Assembly (NCBI RefSeq): GCF_900099835.1 | Contig: NZ_FNKP01000003.1 | Coordinates: forward strand, 1 to 64,000 | Source of the DNA: Paraburkholderia fungorum | GTDB lineage: Bacteria > Pseudomonadota > Gammaproteobacteria > Burkholderiales > Burkholderiaceae | Direction: 5' to 3' | Length of the DNA: 64,000 nucleotides | Shown here: positions 45,443 to 54,354 of the stretch, piece after piece | Numbering within the stretch: the stretch's first letter is position 1 | Layout of the letters: each line of letters starts with the position of its first letter | Notes under the pieces: generated by a model | The model's input: only the letters and a program-made list of their open reading frames with translations | What the model was told of the DNA's origin: nothing | The model's database searches: none | Made by a program: the position numbers and the translations under genes

Positions 45443-46372
45443 TCAGGTCACGCGATAAAAACGCTGCGCGGTGGTGGCGAAAAGTTTTCGCAGGTCGCTT
45501 TCGGTTGCGTCTGGCAACGCACCGAGCACGTCGGCGACGATCTCGGTGAAACTCGCCGACAGATTGCCGACCGGCAGATTGCTTGCGAACATCGAGCGCT
45601 CATAACCGAACAGGTCGACCGCCTCGCGAATCACGCGACGGTTGCTCGCGCTGTCCCACGAACCGTTCGGCAGGCCCAGTTCCGATACCTTGAGGTACAC
45701 ATTAGGGCAGGCGGCGAGAGCCTCCATGCCGTGGCGCCAGATCGCGACGCCTTCGTCCGAACGATCGAGCGGCAGTCCGAGGTGGTTAGTCACGATCGGC
45801 GTGCCGGGGAATGCGCGCGCCACTTCGGCGGCTTCTTCGAGGTGCCAGTAGGGCACCCGCAAGTCCCACGAAAACCCGAACCGTTCGAGGAGCGCGAGAC
45901 CTCGCAGCCACGCATCGTCCTGCATCGTGCCGGGCTGGCCGCGCACGGACGCGCCCGGGCCAGCCGAGATTTCCGGTTTCGAGCGCACGCCGCGCGCAAG
46001 CGGACTTTTCGCGTGACCTTCGAGTACCGCCTCGCAATCGGGTTGCACGAAGAACACGTGCCCGACGATTGCGCTCGGCAAGCCGGTTGCGGCATTCAGT
46101 TGCGTGAGGAATTCGGTTTCCTGAACCTGCTCGTCGCGCGAGCGTTCGGCTTCGACGTGCACAGTGCCGATCACGTCGAAGCCAGCCGTGGCTGCGCGAT
46201 ACTGCGCGGGCAGGAAGTTCTGGCACATGCGGCGGTAATCGCCGAGAAAGAAGTGCTCGTCGTAGTCGTCGGTGAGCCAGGGGAAGTGCCCGTTCGACAG
46301 ATCCCAGAAATGATGATGCGCGTCGAAAATCGGCAGATCGAAGCCGAGTTCGTTGTGAGTCGATGGGGTCAT
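45443..46372 (-). CDS. COG3618-type amidohydrolase
   Basis: 309 residues from ATG 46372, which has AGGAG five bases upstream; the in-frame Met at 46387 is less well placed. FDAHHHFWDLSNGHFPWL supplies the metal-binding His pair, VTNHLGLPLDRS the later His, and MFASNLPVGN the C-terminal position, where Asn replaces the Asp or Trp-Pro more often seen (FGTNWP in the homologue at 8687). Probable lactonase or hydrolase for a sugar acid derivative. A relic of a related gene lies directly upstream. Confidence 0.85.
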   Translation of the reverse strand: MTPSTHNELGFDLPIFDAHHHFWDLSNGHFPWLTDDYDEHFFLGDYRRMCQNFLPAQYRAATAGFDVIGTVHVEAERSRDEQVQETEFLTQLNAATGLPSAIVGHVFFVQPDCEAVLEGHAKSPLARGVRSKPEISAGPGASVRGQPGTMQDDAWLRGLALLERFGFSWDLRVPYWHLEEAAEVARAFPGTPIVTNHLGLPLDRSDEGVAIWRHGMEALAACPNVYLKVSELGLPNGSWDSASNRRVIREAVDLFGYERSMFASNLPVGNLSASFTEIVADVLGALPDATESDLRKLFATTAQRFYRVT

Positions 46373-46383
46373 GCTTGCTCCTG

Positions 46384-46512
46384 TCATGGCGTTGCCGGCC
46401 GACCGGCCGGTCGATACACACGCACTGCCGTGTCGTTGAAAAATGCGCGCTGTCCGGTCGGTGTCCACTGTGCGACGGGTTGCCGGAATCCGTCGATCAG
46501 GCCTACCAGCGC
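46384..46512 (-). pseudogene. Relic 3' end of a second COG3618 amidohydrolase
   Basis: A 42-codon open end reads ALVGLIDGFRQPVA ... TGQRAFFNDTAVRVYRP and then stops. The pattern LV-x-LID ... QRAFF-x-DTA-x-RVYR is the typical C-terminal tail of COG3618 amidohydrolases. It starts at the very stop of the OtnC-like gene and ends 12 bp before the intact amidohydrolase start. No metal-binding half remains, so it is a deletion remnant. The assignment rests on motif recall and not on an alignment. Confidence 0.6.
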
Positions 46513-47150
46513 GCGCCGAATGTTTGCCGCAATTCGCCGATCTGCGACTCGTCGAGCGGTTCGATCGCGATCCGCTGGTGGCGCAGCATCAGATAGAGCT
46601 TTGCGGTTTCCTCGAGTTCTTCGAGTGCAGCCGACGCTTCGCGCAGACTGCGATGCCACATCACCGGTCCGAGCCGTTCGAGCAGAACGCCGCGCACGCT
46701 GGCCGCGAGTTCGCGCACCTGGTGGGCCACGGCGGGGTCGCCAGGACGCCGGTACGCAATCAGCGGCACATGGCCCACTTTCATCACGAAGTAAGGCGTG
46801 ATCGGCGGCAATACGTCGTCGGGCTGCCAGACCCCGGCGAGTGTCAGCGCGACGAGGTGAGTCGAATGCGTATGCACGACAGCGCGCATCTCCGGCTGAT
46901 GATCGTAGACCGCGCGATGCAGCGCCAGCGTCTTCGACGGCTTGTCGCCCGACACCCAGTCGCCCGCGAGGCTCACCTTCGCAATGCGGGCGGGATCGAG
47001 TTGGCCCAGACAGGCATCGGTTGAGGTGATCAGCCAGCCGTCGTCGAGACGCGTGCTGATATTGCCCGCCGTGCCCACCGTATAGCCTCGGTCGAAGAGG
47101 CTCTTGCCGGTGCGCGCGATCTCTTCGCGAAGCGTGCTTTCGGTGCTCAT
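46503..47150 (-). CDS. OtnC-like class II aldolase/adducin protein with altered active site
   Basis: 215 residues closely resembling 3-oxo-tetronate 4-phosphate decarboxylase OtnC: RGYTVGTAGNIS, DACLGQLDP, SGDKPSK, HTHSTHLVAL (His93, His95) and ELEETAKLYLML. However Thr74 follows SGDKPSK, where OtnC of E. coli has the catalytic Glu, and Leu160 in RLGPVM replaces the His of NHGPVV that ligates the metal. These two losses suggest an inactive or re-purposed enzyme. It is encoded next to OtnK, as usual for this pathway. Confidence 0.85.
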   Translation of the reverse strand: MSTESTLREEIARTGKSLFDRGYTVGTAGNISTRLDDGWLITSTDACLGQLDPARIAKVSLAGDWVSGDKPSKTLALHRAVYDHQPEMRAVVHTHSTHLVALTLAGVWQPDDVLPPITPYFVMKVGHVPLIAYRRPGDPAVAHQVRELAASVRGVLLERLGPVMWHRSLREASAALEELEETAKLYLMLRHQRIAIEPLDESQIGELRQTFGARW

Positions 47151-47162
47151 CGTTGGTTTCCG

Positions 47163-48434
47163 TCAGTGTTGAAGCGTCAGCGCGCGCGTGAAGAAGTCCT
47201 CGCCGCCAAAATTGCCGGACTTCAGCGCGAGCGCCACGTTGCCGTACTGGCTTTCGCCGACGGTCCAGGGCACGCCCGGATCGATCGGCGCACCGATACG
47301 CAAGCGCGACACGGCGAGCGCCTGCACCACGGCGCCCGAGGTTTCGCCACCCGCGACGACGAAGCGGCGCACGCCGCTCGCCGCGAGTCGTCGCGCGATG
47401 TCGGCGAGTGCGGATTCGACCAGCTGGCTGGCGCGTTCGACACCGAGTTGCTGCTGCACCTGATGCAGCACGTCAGGCGTGGCGGTCGCATAAAGCAGCA
47501 CGGTTTCGTCGTGTTGCGCGAAGAATTCGAGCGCCTGATCCACCACGGCTTCACCAGCGGCGAGCGCGAGCGGATCGATCCGCATGGCAGGGCGCTTCGC
47601 GCACCAGTGCGCGACCTGCGCATTGCTCGCGCGCGAACTGCTGCCCGCGAGAACGACGTCCCGGCCGCCGACGTCGGGAAGCTGCGACGCTTCGCTGCCG
47701 TCGTCGAGCAGGCCCGCTGCGCGGAAGTTTTCCGGCAGACCGAGCGCCAGACCGGAGCCGCCCGTCAGCAACGGTGCATCGGCGAACGCCCGGCCGAGTG
47801 TGCGCAGATCGTCGTTGGAGATCGCATCGGCAATCGCGATGCGCACGCCATCGGTGCGTAAAGCCTGAATTGCCGCGCGCGCTGCATCGGCCCCTTTGGC
47901 GAGGGCGTCATAGCGCAGGAGACCTGTTTTCACGGTGCTCTGGCTCGCGAGCACGCGCACCAGATTCGGATCGGTCATCGGCGTGAGCGGATGCTTTTCC
48001 ATGCCGGATTCATTGAGCAACGCATCGCCCACGAACAGATAGCCGCGATACACGGTGCGGCCGTTTTCCGGGAACGCCGGGCAGGCGATCGTGAAATCCG
48101 TGCCGAGCGCTTTCATCAGCGCTTCCGTGACGGGGCCGATGTTGCCGTCGACGGTCGAATCGAAGGTCGAGCAGTACTTGAAGAAGAACTGTCGGCAGCC
48201 TTGCGCCTTGAGCCATTCGAGGGCCGCAAGCGATTGCGCAATGGCGTCGGCGGCCGGGATCGTGCGCGACTTGAGTGCGACGACCAGCGCGTCCGCCTCG
48301 ACGGCATCGCCGGATGTGGGCACGCCGTTCGTCTGCACCGTGCGCATGCCGCCGCGCACCAGCATGCTGGCGAGATCGGTGGCGCCGGTGAAATCGTCGG
48401 CAATACAGCCGAGCAGGGCGGAGGAGCGGTTCAT
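47163..48434 (-). CDS. otnK: Four-carbon acid sugar kinase (OtnK-like)
   Basis: 423 residues. The N-terminal DUF1537 domain starts with GCIADDFTGATDLASMLVRGG, and the C-terminal nucleotide-binding domain contains FVVAGGETSGAVVQAL and the PGVPWTVG turn. OtnK phosphorylates 3-oxo-tetronates at O4 before OtnC decarboxylates them. The C-terminal part retains the glycine-rich ATP site, so the kinase looks intact. It overlaps neither neighbour; gaps of 10-12 bp suggest one transcript with the dehydrogenase and OtnC genes. Confidence 0.88.
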   Translation of the reverse strand: MNRSSALLGCIADDFTGATDLASMLVRGGMRTVQTNGVPTSGDAVEADALVVALKSRTIPAADAIAQSLAALEWLKAQGCRQFFFKYCSTFDSTVDGNIGPVTEALMKALGTDFTIACPAFPENGRTVYRGYLFVGDALLNESGMEKHPLTPMTDPNLVRVLASQSTVKTGLLRYDALAKGADAARAAIQALRTDGVRIAIADAISNDDLRTLGRAFADAPLLTGGSGLALGLPENFRAAGLLDDGSEASQLPDVGGRDVVLAGSSSRASNAQVAHWCAKRPAMRIDPLALAAGEAVVDQALEFFAQHDETVLLYATATPDVLHQVQQQLGVERASQLVESALADIARRLAASGVRRFVVAGGETSGAVVQALAVSRLRIGAPIDPGVPWTVGESQYGNVALALKSGNFGGEDFFTRALTLQH

Positions 48435-48444
48435 GTGATGCTCC

Positions 48445-49812
48445 TTACAGCGCCGGATTCCGTTGCCACGCGTCGTAGAGCGCAGATCCGTCGAGTTCGA
48501 GCGCGTCGAGCGGCACGAGGCTGCCCTGGGCGACGTCCGCCTTCAGTTTCTTGTTAGCAGCCAGGTAAAACGGCGCGGCGTTACCTGCATTGACCTGGTC
48601 GATCAGCAACGCAACCGTCCCGTCGATCACATGATGATGTCCGCCCATGCTGAGCGTCTCGCCGGCCTTGAAATCGCGGGTGACGCGCGCGACCATGCGC
48701 GCGTGCGGCAACTGCGTGCTGCTGCCGGTCGGCTGCCGCGTCAGCACGGCCGAAAAAAGGCTGGTCGGCGTTTCGAGACCCATCAGGTGATACGGCAGGT
48801 AGATGCACGCGTATTTGCCGCTCTTGCTGACGATATGGCCTTTTTGCTTGAGCAGTTGCCACGTTTCGTCGTCCTTGCAGCGAACGATCACGAACACGCC
48901 GCCGCCAAAGCTCACGTCGTCGGGGCGGCGCAGACAGTTGAATACGTCGACGACGCCCGTGCGATCCAGAATGCCGCCGTCTTCTTTCGGCACGAAGATG
49001 TCGGCGAGTTCGGAAATGCGCGCAAGCGGATAGTTGAGCGCATCGGCAGCGGGCAGCAGGCCCGTGGAATTGGCGACGACATTGAGTTCGCAATAGTCGG
49101 GTGTCGCGCTTTGCGGCAGCATCGAGAACGCGTCCCGACGCGCAGCCAGCGTGGCGGCCACGTCGTCGCCGAGCGCCCAGCACGACGCGAGCGACGCGGC
49201 GTGACGCTGATCCAGATAATCGACGGTCTGTGCCTGCGTGTCGTAAATGAAGTCGTATTCGCTCGACTTGCCCGCCGCGACCACGTCGAAACCGAGTACC
49301 CGCGCCCATGTGACGAGGCCGATCAGGTTGCTCGGCTGGTCGCCGTCCGGGGTCGTGTACACCACGTTGTGGTCGAGGGCGAGACGGTTCAGATAGGGGC
49401 CGACCACCGAGTCGGTTTCTTTCGTGGCCATTGCGACATGCACGCCGCGCCTTAGCGCCGCCTGCGCGATGCGCACGCTGACCTCCGGCTGGCCGGTCGC
49501 CTCGACGACGATGTCGAGTTCCACTTCATCGAGCAGCTGGTAGTCCCCGACCAGTGCGATGCGTTTGGCGTCGCGCGCGGCACGCACGTCATCGGCGTGG
49601 CGGCAGACCATCGCGGCATCGGCGGCGAAACCGAGCGACGCGAGCGTCGCCAGCGTGCCTTCGATGTCGAGATCGCACAGCGCGGCAATCTCGAGCGACG
49701 GCAACGCGCGGCACTGCACGAGCAGCGAACGGCCGAATCCGCCTTTCGGGCCGACGAGGGCCATGCGGATCGTCCGGGTGGCGAGTTCGGTAAAGAGGTG
49801 TTGGTAGTTCAT
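48445..49812 (-). CDS. Homoserine-dehydrogenase-like NAD(P) oxidoreductase with SAF domain
   Basis: 455 residues from ATG 49812; the 130 upstream codons of the open frame are shadow sequence of the permease gene. The N-terminal Rossmann part has MALVGPKGGFGRSLLVQ and VVEATGQPEVSVRIAQAALR, followed by ATKETDSVVGP, as in homoserine-dehydrogenase-like proteins. A C-terminal SAF-type domain is seen at about 355-430 (RVTRDFKAGETLSMGG). Related proteins occur in branched or four-carbon sugar-acid operons. It may perform the oxidation that feeds the OtnK-like kinase; the true substrate is unknown. Confidence 0.8.
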   Translation of the reverse strand: MNYQHLFTELATRTIRMALVGPKGGFGRSLLVQCRALPSLEIAALCDLDIEGTLATLASLGFAADAAMVCRHADDVRAARDAKRIALVGDYQLLDEVELDIVVEATGQPEVSVRIAQAALRRGVHVAMATKETDSVVGPYLNRLALDHNVVYTTPDGDQPSNLIGLVTWARVLGFDVVAAGKSSEYDFIYDTQAQTVDYLDQRHAASLASCWALGDDVAATLAARRDAFSMLPQSATPDYCELNVVANSTGLLPAADALNYPLARISELADIFVPKEDGGILDRTGVVDVFNCLRRPDDVSFGGGVFVIVRCKDDETWQLLKQKGHIVSKSGKYACIYLPYHLMGLETPTSLFSAVLTRQPTGSSTQLPHARMVARVTRDFKAGETLSMGGHHHVIDGTVALLIDQVNAGNAAPFYLAANKKLKADVAQGSLVPLDALELDGSALYDAWQRNPAL

Positions 49813-49868
49813 CGTAAGACCTTGTCCTGTATGTAAAGCAGTGAACGGGCAGCACGCAGAGGCGGCGA

Positions 49869-51221
49869 TCAGCCGACCACCGCGTTGAGCAGCATGATCA
49901 TGGCGAGCGCGACGAGCGACTGGAACGAGACCAGCAGCGTCCACGTCTTGAGCGTGTCGCTGACGCTCAGGCGGAAATATTCCTTGAACAGCCAGAAGCC
50001 CGAATCGTTCAGATGTGACAGCATCAGGCCGCCGGAACTGACCGCCAGCACCAGCAATTCGAGATTCACGCCAGGCGTCGCGGCGGCAATCGGCGCGACG
50101 ATGCCGGCGGCTGTCGCGGTTGCAACGGTCGCCGAGCCGATCGCGATGCGGATCACGGCGGCGACGCACCAGCCGAGCACCAGTGGCGACAGCGACCACT
50201 GGGTTGCCGCGTGGGCGATGGCGTCGCTCAGATGCGTCGCTATCAGCATTTCCTTGAGGCCGCCGCCTGCACCGAGAATCAGGATCACGCCGGCTCCGGG
50301 CGCGACGCTCTTGCCGAGCAGTGTCTGGATCTGGCCAAGGTTGAGTCCGCTGCGAATACCCAGCGACCAGATCGCAAACAGCACCGCGATCAGTAACGAC
50401 ACGATGGGGTCGCCAATCGTCTCCAGCAGTTCGCGCGAGAAGCCGCCAGTGGGCAGGTAGTCACGGCCGAATGTGCGGATCATCATCAGCACCGGCGGAA
50501 GCAGCACCGTGATCAGCACGAGACCGAACGGGGGCACCGGACGCGCGGCATGGGCGGCATCGGCCGGTGCCGGTTTGAACATGGCTTCGCCGGGCGTAAC
50601 GGGGAGAAAGCGCAGCGCGAATGCCGTGAAGAGCGGGCCGGACAGGATGGCCATCGGCACCGCGATGAGCAGGCCATAGAAAATCGTGCGGCCGGCGTCG
50701 GCGTGCAGCGCGGCGAGCGCGAGCGTCGGTGAAGGATGAGGCGGCAACAGGCCGTGTGAGACATAGAGACCCGCCGCCATCGGAATACCCACCGCGAGCA
50801 GCGGGCTTTGGGTGCGGTTCGCGATCGCATAGACGAGCGGCACCAGCATCACGAAGCTGACATCGAACAGATGGGGCAGCCCGATCAGCAGCGACGCCGC
50901 ACAGATCGCAGCCGGAATCCACCGCTTCGAGCCCAGCCCGATAAACGTATCGGCGATGCGGTTGGCCCCGCCGGATTCGAGCAGCAGACCTCCGAGCATC
51001 GTGCCGAGCCCGACCACCAGTCCGACCGAACTCAGGATCGAGCCAAAACCTTTTTCAAAGCTTTTGATGACCGCCGTGGGTGCGAGTCCCGCCGAGACGC
51101 CGAGAAACGCCGATGTCAGGATCAGTGCGAGAAAGGGGGGAAGCTTCACGCGGGTGATCAGTACGACCAGCAACACCAGCGCAAAGGCGGGTGCAATGAG
51201 AGGATGAAGCAGCGACTGCAT
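49869..51221 (-). CDS. GntP-family gluconate/sugar-acid permease
   Basis: 450 residues from ATG 51221, with about 12-14 spans. Conserved pieces are GFGSILSSVGLVVGLGTMLGG, FLLESGGANRIADT-like helix packing, HGLLPPHPSPTLA and, near the end, SGGLMLSHLNDSGFWLFKEY, a GntP hallmark. It imports gluconate-like sugar acids by proton symport. It is the first gene of the minus-strand operon and lies directly behind a perfect GntR-type operator. Confidence 0.92.
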   Translation of the reverse strand: MQSLLHPLIAPAFALVLLVVLITRVKLPPFLALILTSAFLGVSAGLAPTAVIKSFEKGFGSILSSVGLVVGLGTMLGGLLLESGGANRIADTFIGLGSKRWIPAAICAASLLIGLPHLFDVSFVMLVPLVYAIANRTQSPLLAVGIPMAAGLYVSHGLLPPHPSPTLALAALHADAGRTIFYGLLIAVPMAILSGPLFTAFALRFLPVTPGEAMFKPAPADAAHAARPVPPFGLVLITVLLPPVLMMIRTFGRDYLPTGGFSRELLETIGDPIVSLLIAVLFAIWSLGIRSGLNLGQIQTLLGKSVAPGAGVILILGAGGGLKEMLIATHLSDAIAHAATQWSLSPLVLGWCVAAVIRIAIGSATVATATAAGIVAPIAAATPGVNLELLVLAVSSGGLMLSHLNDSGFWLFKEYFRLSVSDTLKTWTLLVSFQSLVALAMIMLLNAVVG

Positions 51222-51281
51222 GGAAAGCTCGATAGGGCGAAAAGCCCACGGTAACGATGACAGTGCCAAGAGTAACGCAAT

Positions 51282-51295
51282 TTTGGTATACCAAA
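51282..51295. promoter_or_regulatory. GntR/FCD-type operator (site 1)
   Basis: The perfect 14-bp palindrome TTTGGTATACCAAA lies 60 bp before the GntP start. It has the GGTATACC-like core common for FadR/VanR-type GntR regulators. The regulator encoded at 51632 is the probable ligand. Confidence 0.7.
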
Positions 51296-51477
51296 TAAGG
51301 TGGTAATTACCCTAGAGATTGCGTGCCGTTATCATGCTGTGTGAATCGGCAAATTTCTTTAAAAGTGCCTAAAATAGCTTTATATATTTGCTAGTTAATG
51401 CAAATTGTAGCGATTCTATGGGAATTTCGATGGTCTGAGTTGAGCATGGTGCGCTGGGCAACCTAATCTTCGCCGAA

Positions 51478-51489
51478 TTGGTATTCCAA
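51478..51489. promoter_or_regulatory. GntR/FCD-type operator (site 2)
   Basis: TTGGTATTCCAA differs from the core of site 1 by one base. It lies 142 bp before the regulator start and about 190 bp from site 1, so the two sites could control both divergent promoters or allow looping. Confidence 0.6.
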
Positions 51490-51631
51490 AAAAATTGTCT
51501 CCGCCATGGGCGTGCCGTTTTTCTCTTGCGAGGGGATGTCGAAGGGATGCGCTGCTAAAATGACGGCTTGAACCACTCGTGCTCACGGGCCGCTTACGAT
51601 GTGCTCACGAGACACTGCATCAGGTAGAAAC

Positions 51632-52357
51632 ATGACGCCGGACCAGGAAGACGACCACGACCTCCCCAACGCAATCGATCCGGTCGACGAGCTGCTGTCG
51701 CAGCAGATTGCCCAGCGTTTGCGCACGCTCATCGCAACCGACGAACTCAAGCCGGGCGAGCGTCTACGGGAGCGCACGCTCGCAGACAGGTTGCAGGTGT
51801 CGCGCACGCCGCTGCGTGAAGCGCTGAAAGAGTTGGCCGGCGACGGCCTTGTCGTGGTGCTGCCCAAGCGCGGCGCGGTGGTCGCGGATCTCGGCGCGCA
51901 GCAGATCAGCGAAAAGCTGGACGTACTCGGCATGATCGAATCGTTCGGCGGCGAGCAGGCCTGCCGTCTTGCGACGGACGGCGAACTGGCCGAAATCCGC
52001 GCGTTGCATCATGAGATGCATGCCGCTTACGAGCGGCGCGACCGGATCAGCTACTTCAATCTGAATCAGGCGATTCACAAGAGCATCATTGCGGCGGCGA
52101 AGAACGAGACGTTGCATCAGATGCACGAGCGTCTTAACCGGCAGTTGTACCGCTACCGGTTTCAAGGCAGCGTCACGTCGGAAACGTGGCACACGGCCAT
52201 CGACGAACACGAAGTGATAATCAGGCTGCTATCTGCACGACGCGGAAAGGAACTGGGCGAGTTCCTGCAACGCCACGTCCACAGCACATGGGAGCAGTTG
52301 ACCCCGGGTGAGGGCGGCGAACGGGCACCCAAGGCCGACAGGCTGACTGAGGCTTGA
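51632..52357 (+). CDS. GntR-family regulator, FCD (FadR) subgroup
   Basis: 241 residues from ATG 51632. The N-terminal winged helix has LKPGERLRERTLADRLQVSRT and TPLREALKELAGDGLV, and the C-terminal all-helical FCD domain contains FNLNQAIHKSIIAAAKNETL with the metal/ligand His residues and IDEHEVIIRLL. Members repress sugar-acid operons until an acidic ligand binds. It is divergent from the GntP-OtnK operon and faces two matching operators in a 410-bp intergenic region. Confidence 0.92.
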   Translation: MTPDQEDDHDLPNAIDPVDELLSQQIAQRLRTLIATDELKPGERLRERTLADRLQVSRTPLREALKELAGDGLVVVLPKRGAVVADLGAQQISEKLDVLGMIESFGGEQACRLATDGELAEIRALHHEMHAAYERRDRISYFNLNQAIHKSIIAAAKNETLHQMHERLNRQLYRYRFQGSVTSETWHTAIDEHEVIIRLLSARRGKELGEFLQRHVHSTWEQLTPGEGGERAPKADRLTEA

Positions 52358-52614
52358 AGAGTGCGGGTTCAGCACGACTCGTGGCCAGCAGCCGACTGAA
52401 GCATTTCCAAAGGAAACATCTCCGCCCGACAAGGGCATGCCTCGCTTCGCCGAGGCGTGACTCAATGCAAGTGAGCAGCCGGCCTCCACGTCTGAAGCTT
52501 CGCGTACAACTCAGCGGCTGACATTTCGTGTTCTTTTGTACGAACACGCACAGTGCCGGGCTAGGCTTTTCTGCATCTTCAAAAGCTGTGCGGCGGACCC
52601 GTCAGGAGGAACGC

Positions 52615-54216
52615 ATGGAAGACGTGGATGTGCTGGTCATCGGTGCAGGACCGGTCGGGCTGCTGCTCGGCGCCGAATTGCAGCGCGCGGGTGTCGTCGT
52701 AAGCGTGATCGACAAGATGCCCTCCAGAGGGTTTTTCTGCAAAGCACTGGGCATTACGCCACGAACGCTCGAGATTTTCGACGATCTCGGTATCGTGGAT
52801 CGCGCGATCGAGGCAGGAGTATGGCTGACCGGCGTCGAGACGTGGGTCGATGGCACGATGGTGCCGGGGCGCAGCATGCGTTTGCCGGAGCACGGCCTGC
52901 CTTACGGATCGCTCTCGCTCCCGCAGTACGAGACGGAGCGCTTACTCGAGTCCGCATTCGCCGAACACGGCGGTCAGGTGAACTACGGTTTGATGCTGGA
53001 CCGGTTCGAGGTCGATACGGATTGCGTCAAGGTGTATCTGGCCGACGCACAAGGCGAAGAACACGTGGTGCGCTGCAAGTGGCTGGTGGGCTGCGATGGG
53101 GCTCACAGCAAGGTGCGCTCCGCACTCGGTTTGTCGTTCGAAGGCGAGCAGTACCCGCAGACCTTCGCGCTCGCCGACGTGGACGTGGATTGGACACTAC
53201 CGCGCGGGCCCATGTACCGGTTCGAAAGGACCGGTTCCGAGCACGCGAAGACGAGTGCGGTCGCAGTGCCCATTCGCGGCTCGACGCGACGCTACCGGCT
53301 CTCGATGATCGTGCCCGAAGACCGGGCGTCATCGCTCGCGGCCATTGGCGCACCCGACTTCGACACGATGTGCGGTCTGCTGTTGCCGTCACTGCCAGAC
53401 GGCGTGCAACTGTCTTCAATGCGATGGTCGTCGGTCTATCGGGTGAGCCACCGCATCGCATCGGCTTATGGGCGCGGCCGGGTATTGATTGCAGGCGACG
53501 CCGCACACATTCATCCTCCCGTAGGCGGTCAGGGCATGAACACGGGCCTCCAGGATGTGCACAATCTTTCATGGAAGCTCGCCCATGTGGCGAAGGGTCT
53601 CGCCGGCGCTGACTTGCTCGATAGCTATTCGGCGGAACGACATCCGGTCGGCGTCGATGTCGTCAAATCAACGAGCGCGGCACTCAATGCCGTGCTCGCG
53701 CAGCAGGCCGGCAATCCGGCAATGCGCGAAACGCAACTGCTCATCACATATCGCGGAAGCCCGATCGTCACCGATGATTGGTCCGACGCAGACCCTGTGT
53801 CACCCGCATCGGGCGACCGGCTTCCGGATGCCGGTGGCTTGTCGCAACGTTTCGTCGGACATGCAAGGCGGCTGCACGAGTTTGTCGGCCGTGGCCGGTA
53901 TACGCTTGTTGGCTACGTCGACGCGATGGACCAGCAATTTGACGCCTTCCGTGAACTCTGTCGAGCGTTCGCTACGTGGTCAGGCGACGTTGGGGCGGCG
54001 GTTCTCGTCACGGCACAGGGCTGCGACATGCCGCACTCAGAACTGATGACGACACTGACGGATGCAGCGGGTGAATTCGCGACCGCATACCATCCGGCCA
54101 ATGGCGCTGTATGGATCGTGAGGCCAGATGGTCATATCGGATGGCGCAGCGGCCGTTGCTCGATTGATGACATGGGAAACTGGCTAAGACGCCTGGGCTA
54201 TAAATCGATCGGATAG
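52615..54216 (+). CDS. FAD-dependent aromatic hydroxylase-type monooxygenase
   Basis: 533 residues from ATG 52615, which has a strong AGGAGGA; the frame extends upstream to 52528 without a ribosome site. The FAD-binding motifs are complete: VIGAGPVGLLLGAELQRAG (GxGxxG), VGCDGAHSKVRSALG (DG motif) and RVLIAGDAAHIHPPVGGQG with MNTGLQDVHNLSWKLA (GD motif). A thioredoxin-like C-terminal part of the phenol hydroxylase/PheA group follows. It probably hydroxylates an aromatic or polyketide-like ring using NAD(P)H. No pathway partners are adjacent. Confidence 0.9.
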   Translation: MEDVDVLVIGAGPVGLLLGAELQRAGVVVSVIDKMPSRGFFCKALGITPRTLEIFDDLGIVDRAIEAGVWLTGVETWVDGTMVPGRSMRLPEHGLPYGSLSLPQYETERLLESAFAEHGGQVNYGLMLDRFEVDTDCVKVYLADAQGEEHVVRCKWLVGCDGAHSKVRSALGLSFEGEQYPQTFALADVDVDWTLPRGPMYRFERTGSEHAKTSAVAVPIRGSTRRYRLSMIVPEDRASSLAAIGAPDFDTMCGLLLPSLPDGVQLSSMRWSSVYRVSHRIASAYGRGRVLIAGDAAHIHPPVGGQGMNTGLQDVHNLSWKLAHVAKGLAGADLLDSYSAERHPVGVDVVKSTSAALNAVLAQQAGNPAMRETQLLITYRGSPIVTDDWSDADPVSPASGDRLPDAGGLSQRFVGHARRLHEFVGRGRYTLVGYVDAMDQQFDAFRELCRAFATWSGDVGAAVLVTAQGCDMPHSELMTTLTDAAGEFATAYHPANGAVWIVRPDGHIGWRSGRCSIDDMGNWLRRLGYKSIG

Positions 54217-54354
54217 GGGACGGCGGCGAACGGGCGGTCCGGAGAGACTCGACGGGCGATCTTGGCCGGTCGCTGTCGGACTCAGATCGGCCTGTAGCAG
54301 CCGTTCAGCATCACCTCATAGATCGCCAACAATCACCGGACGGATAAAGCATGG

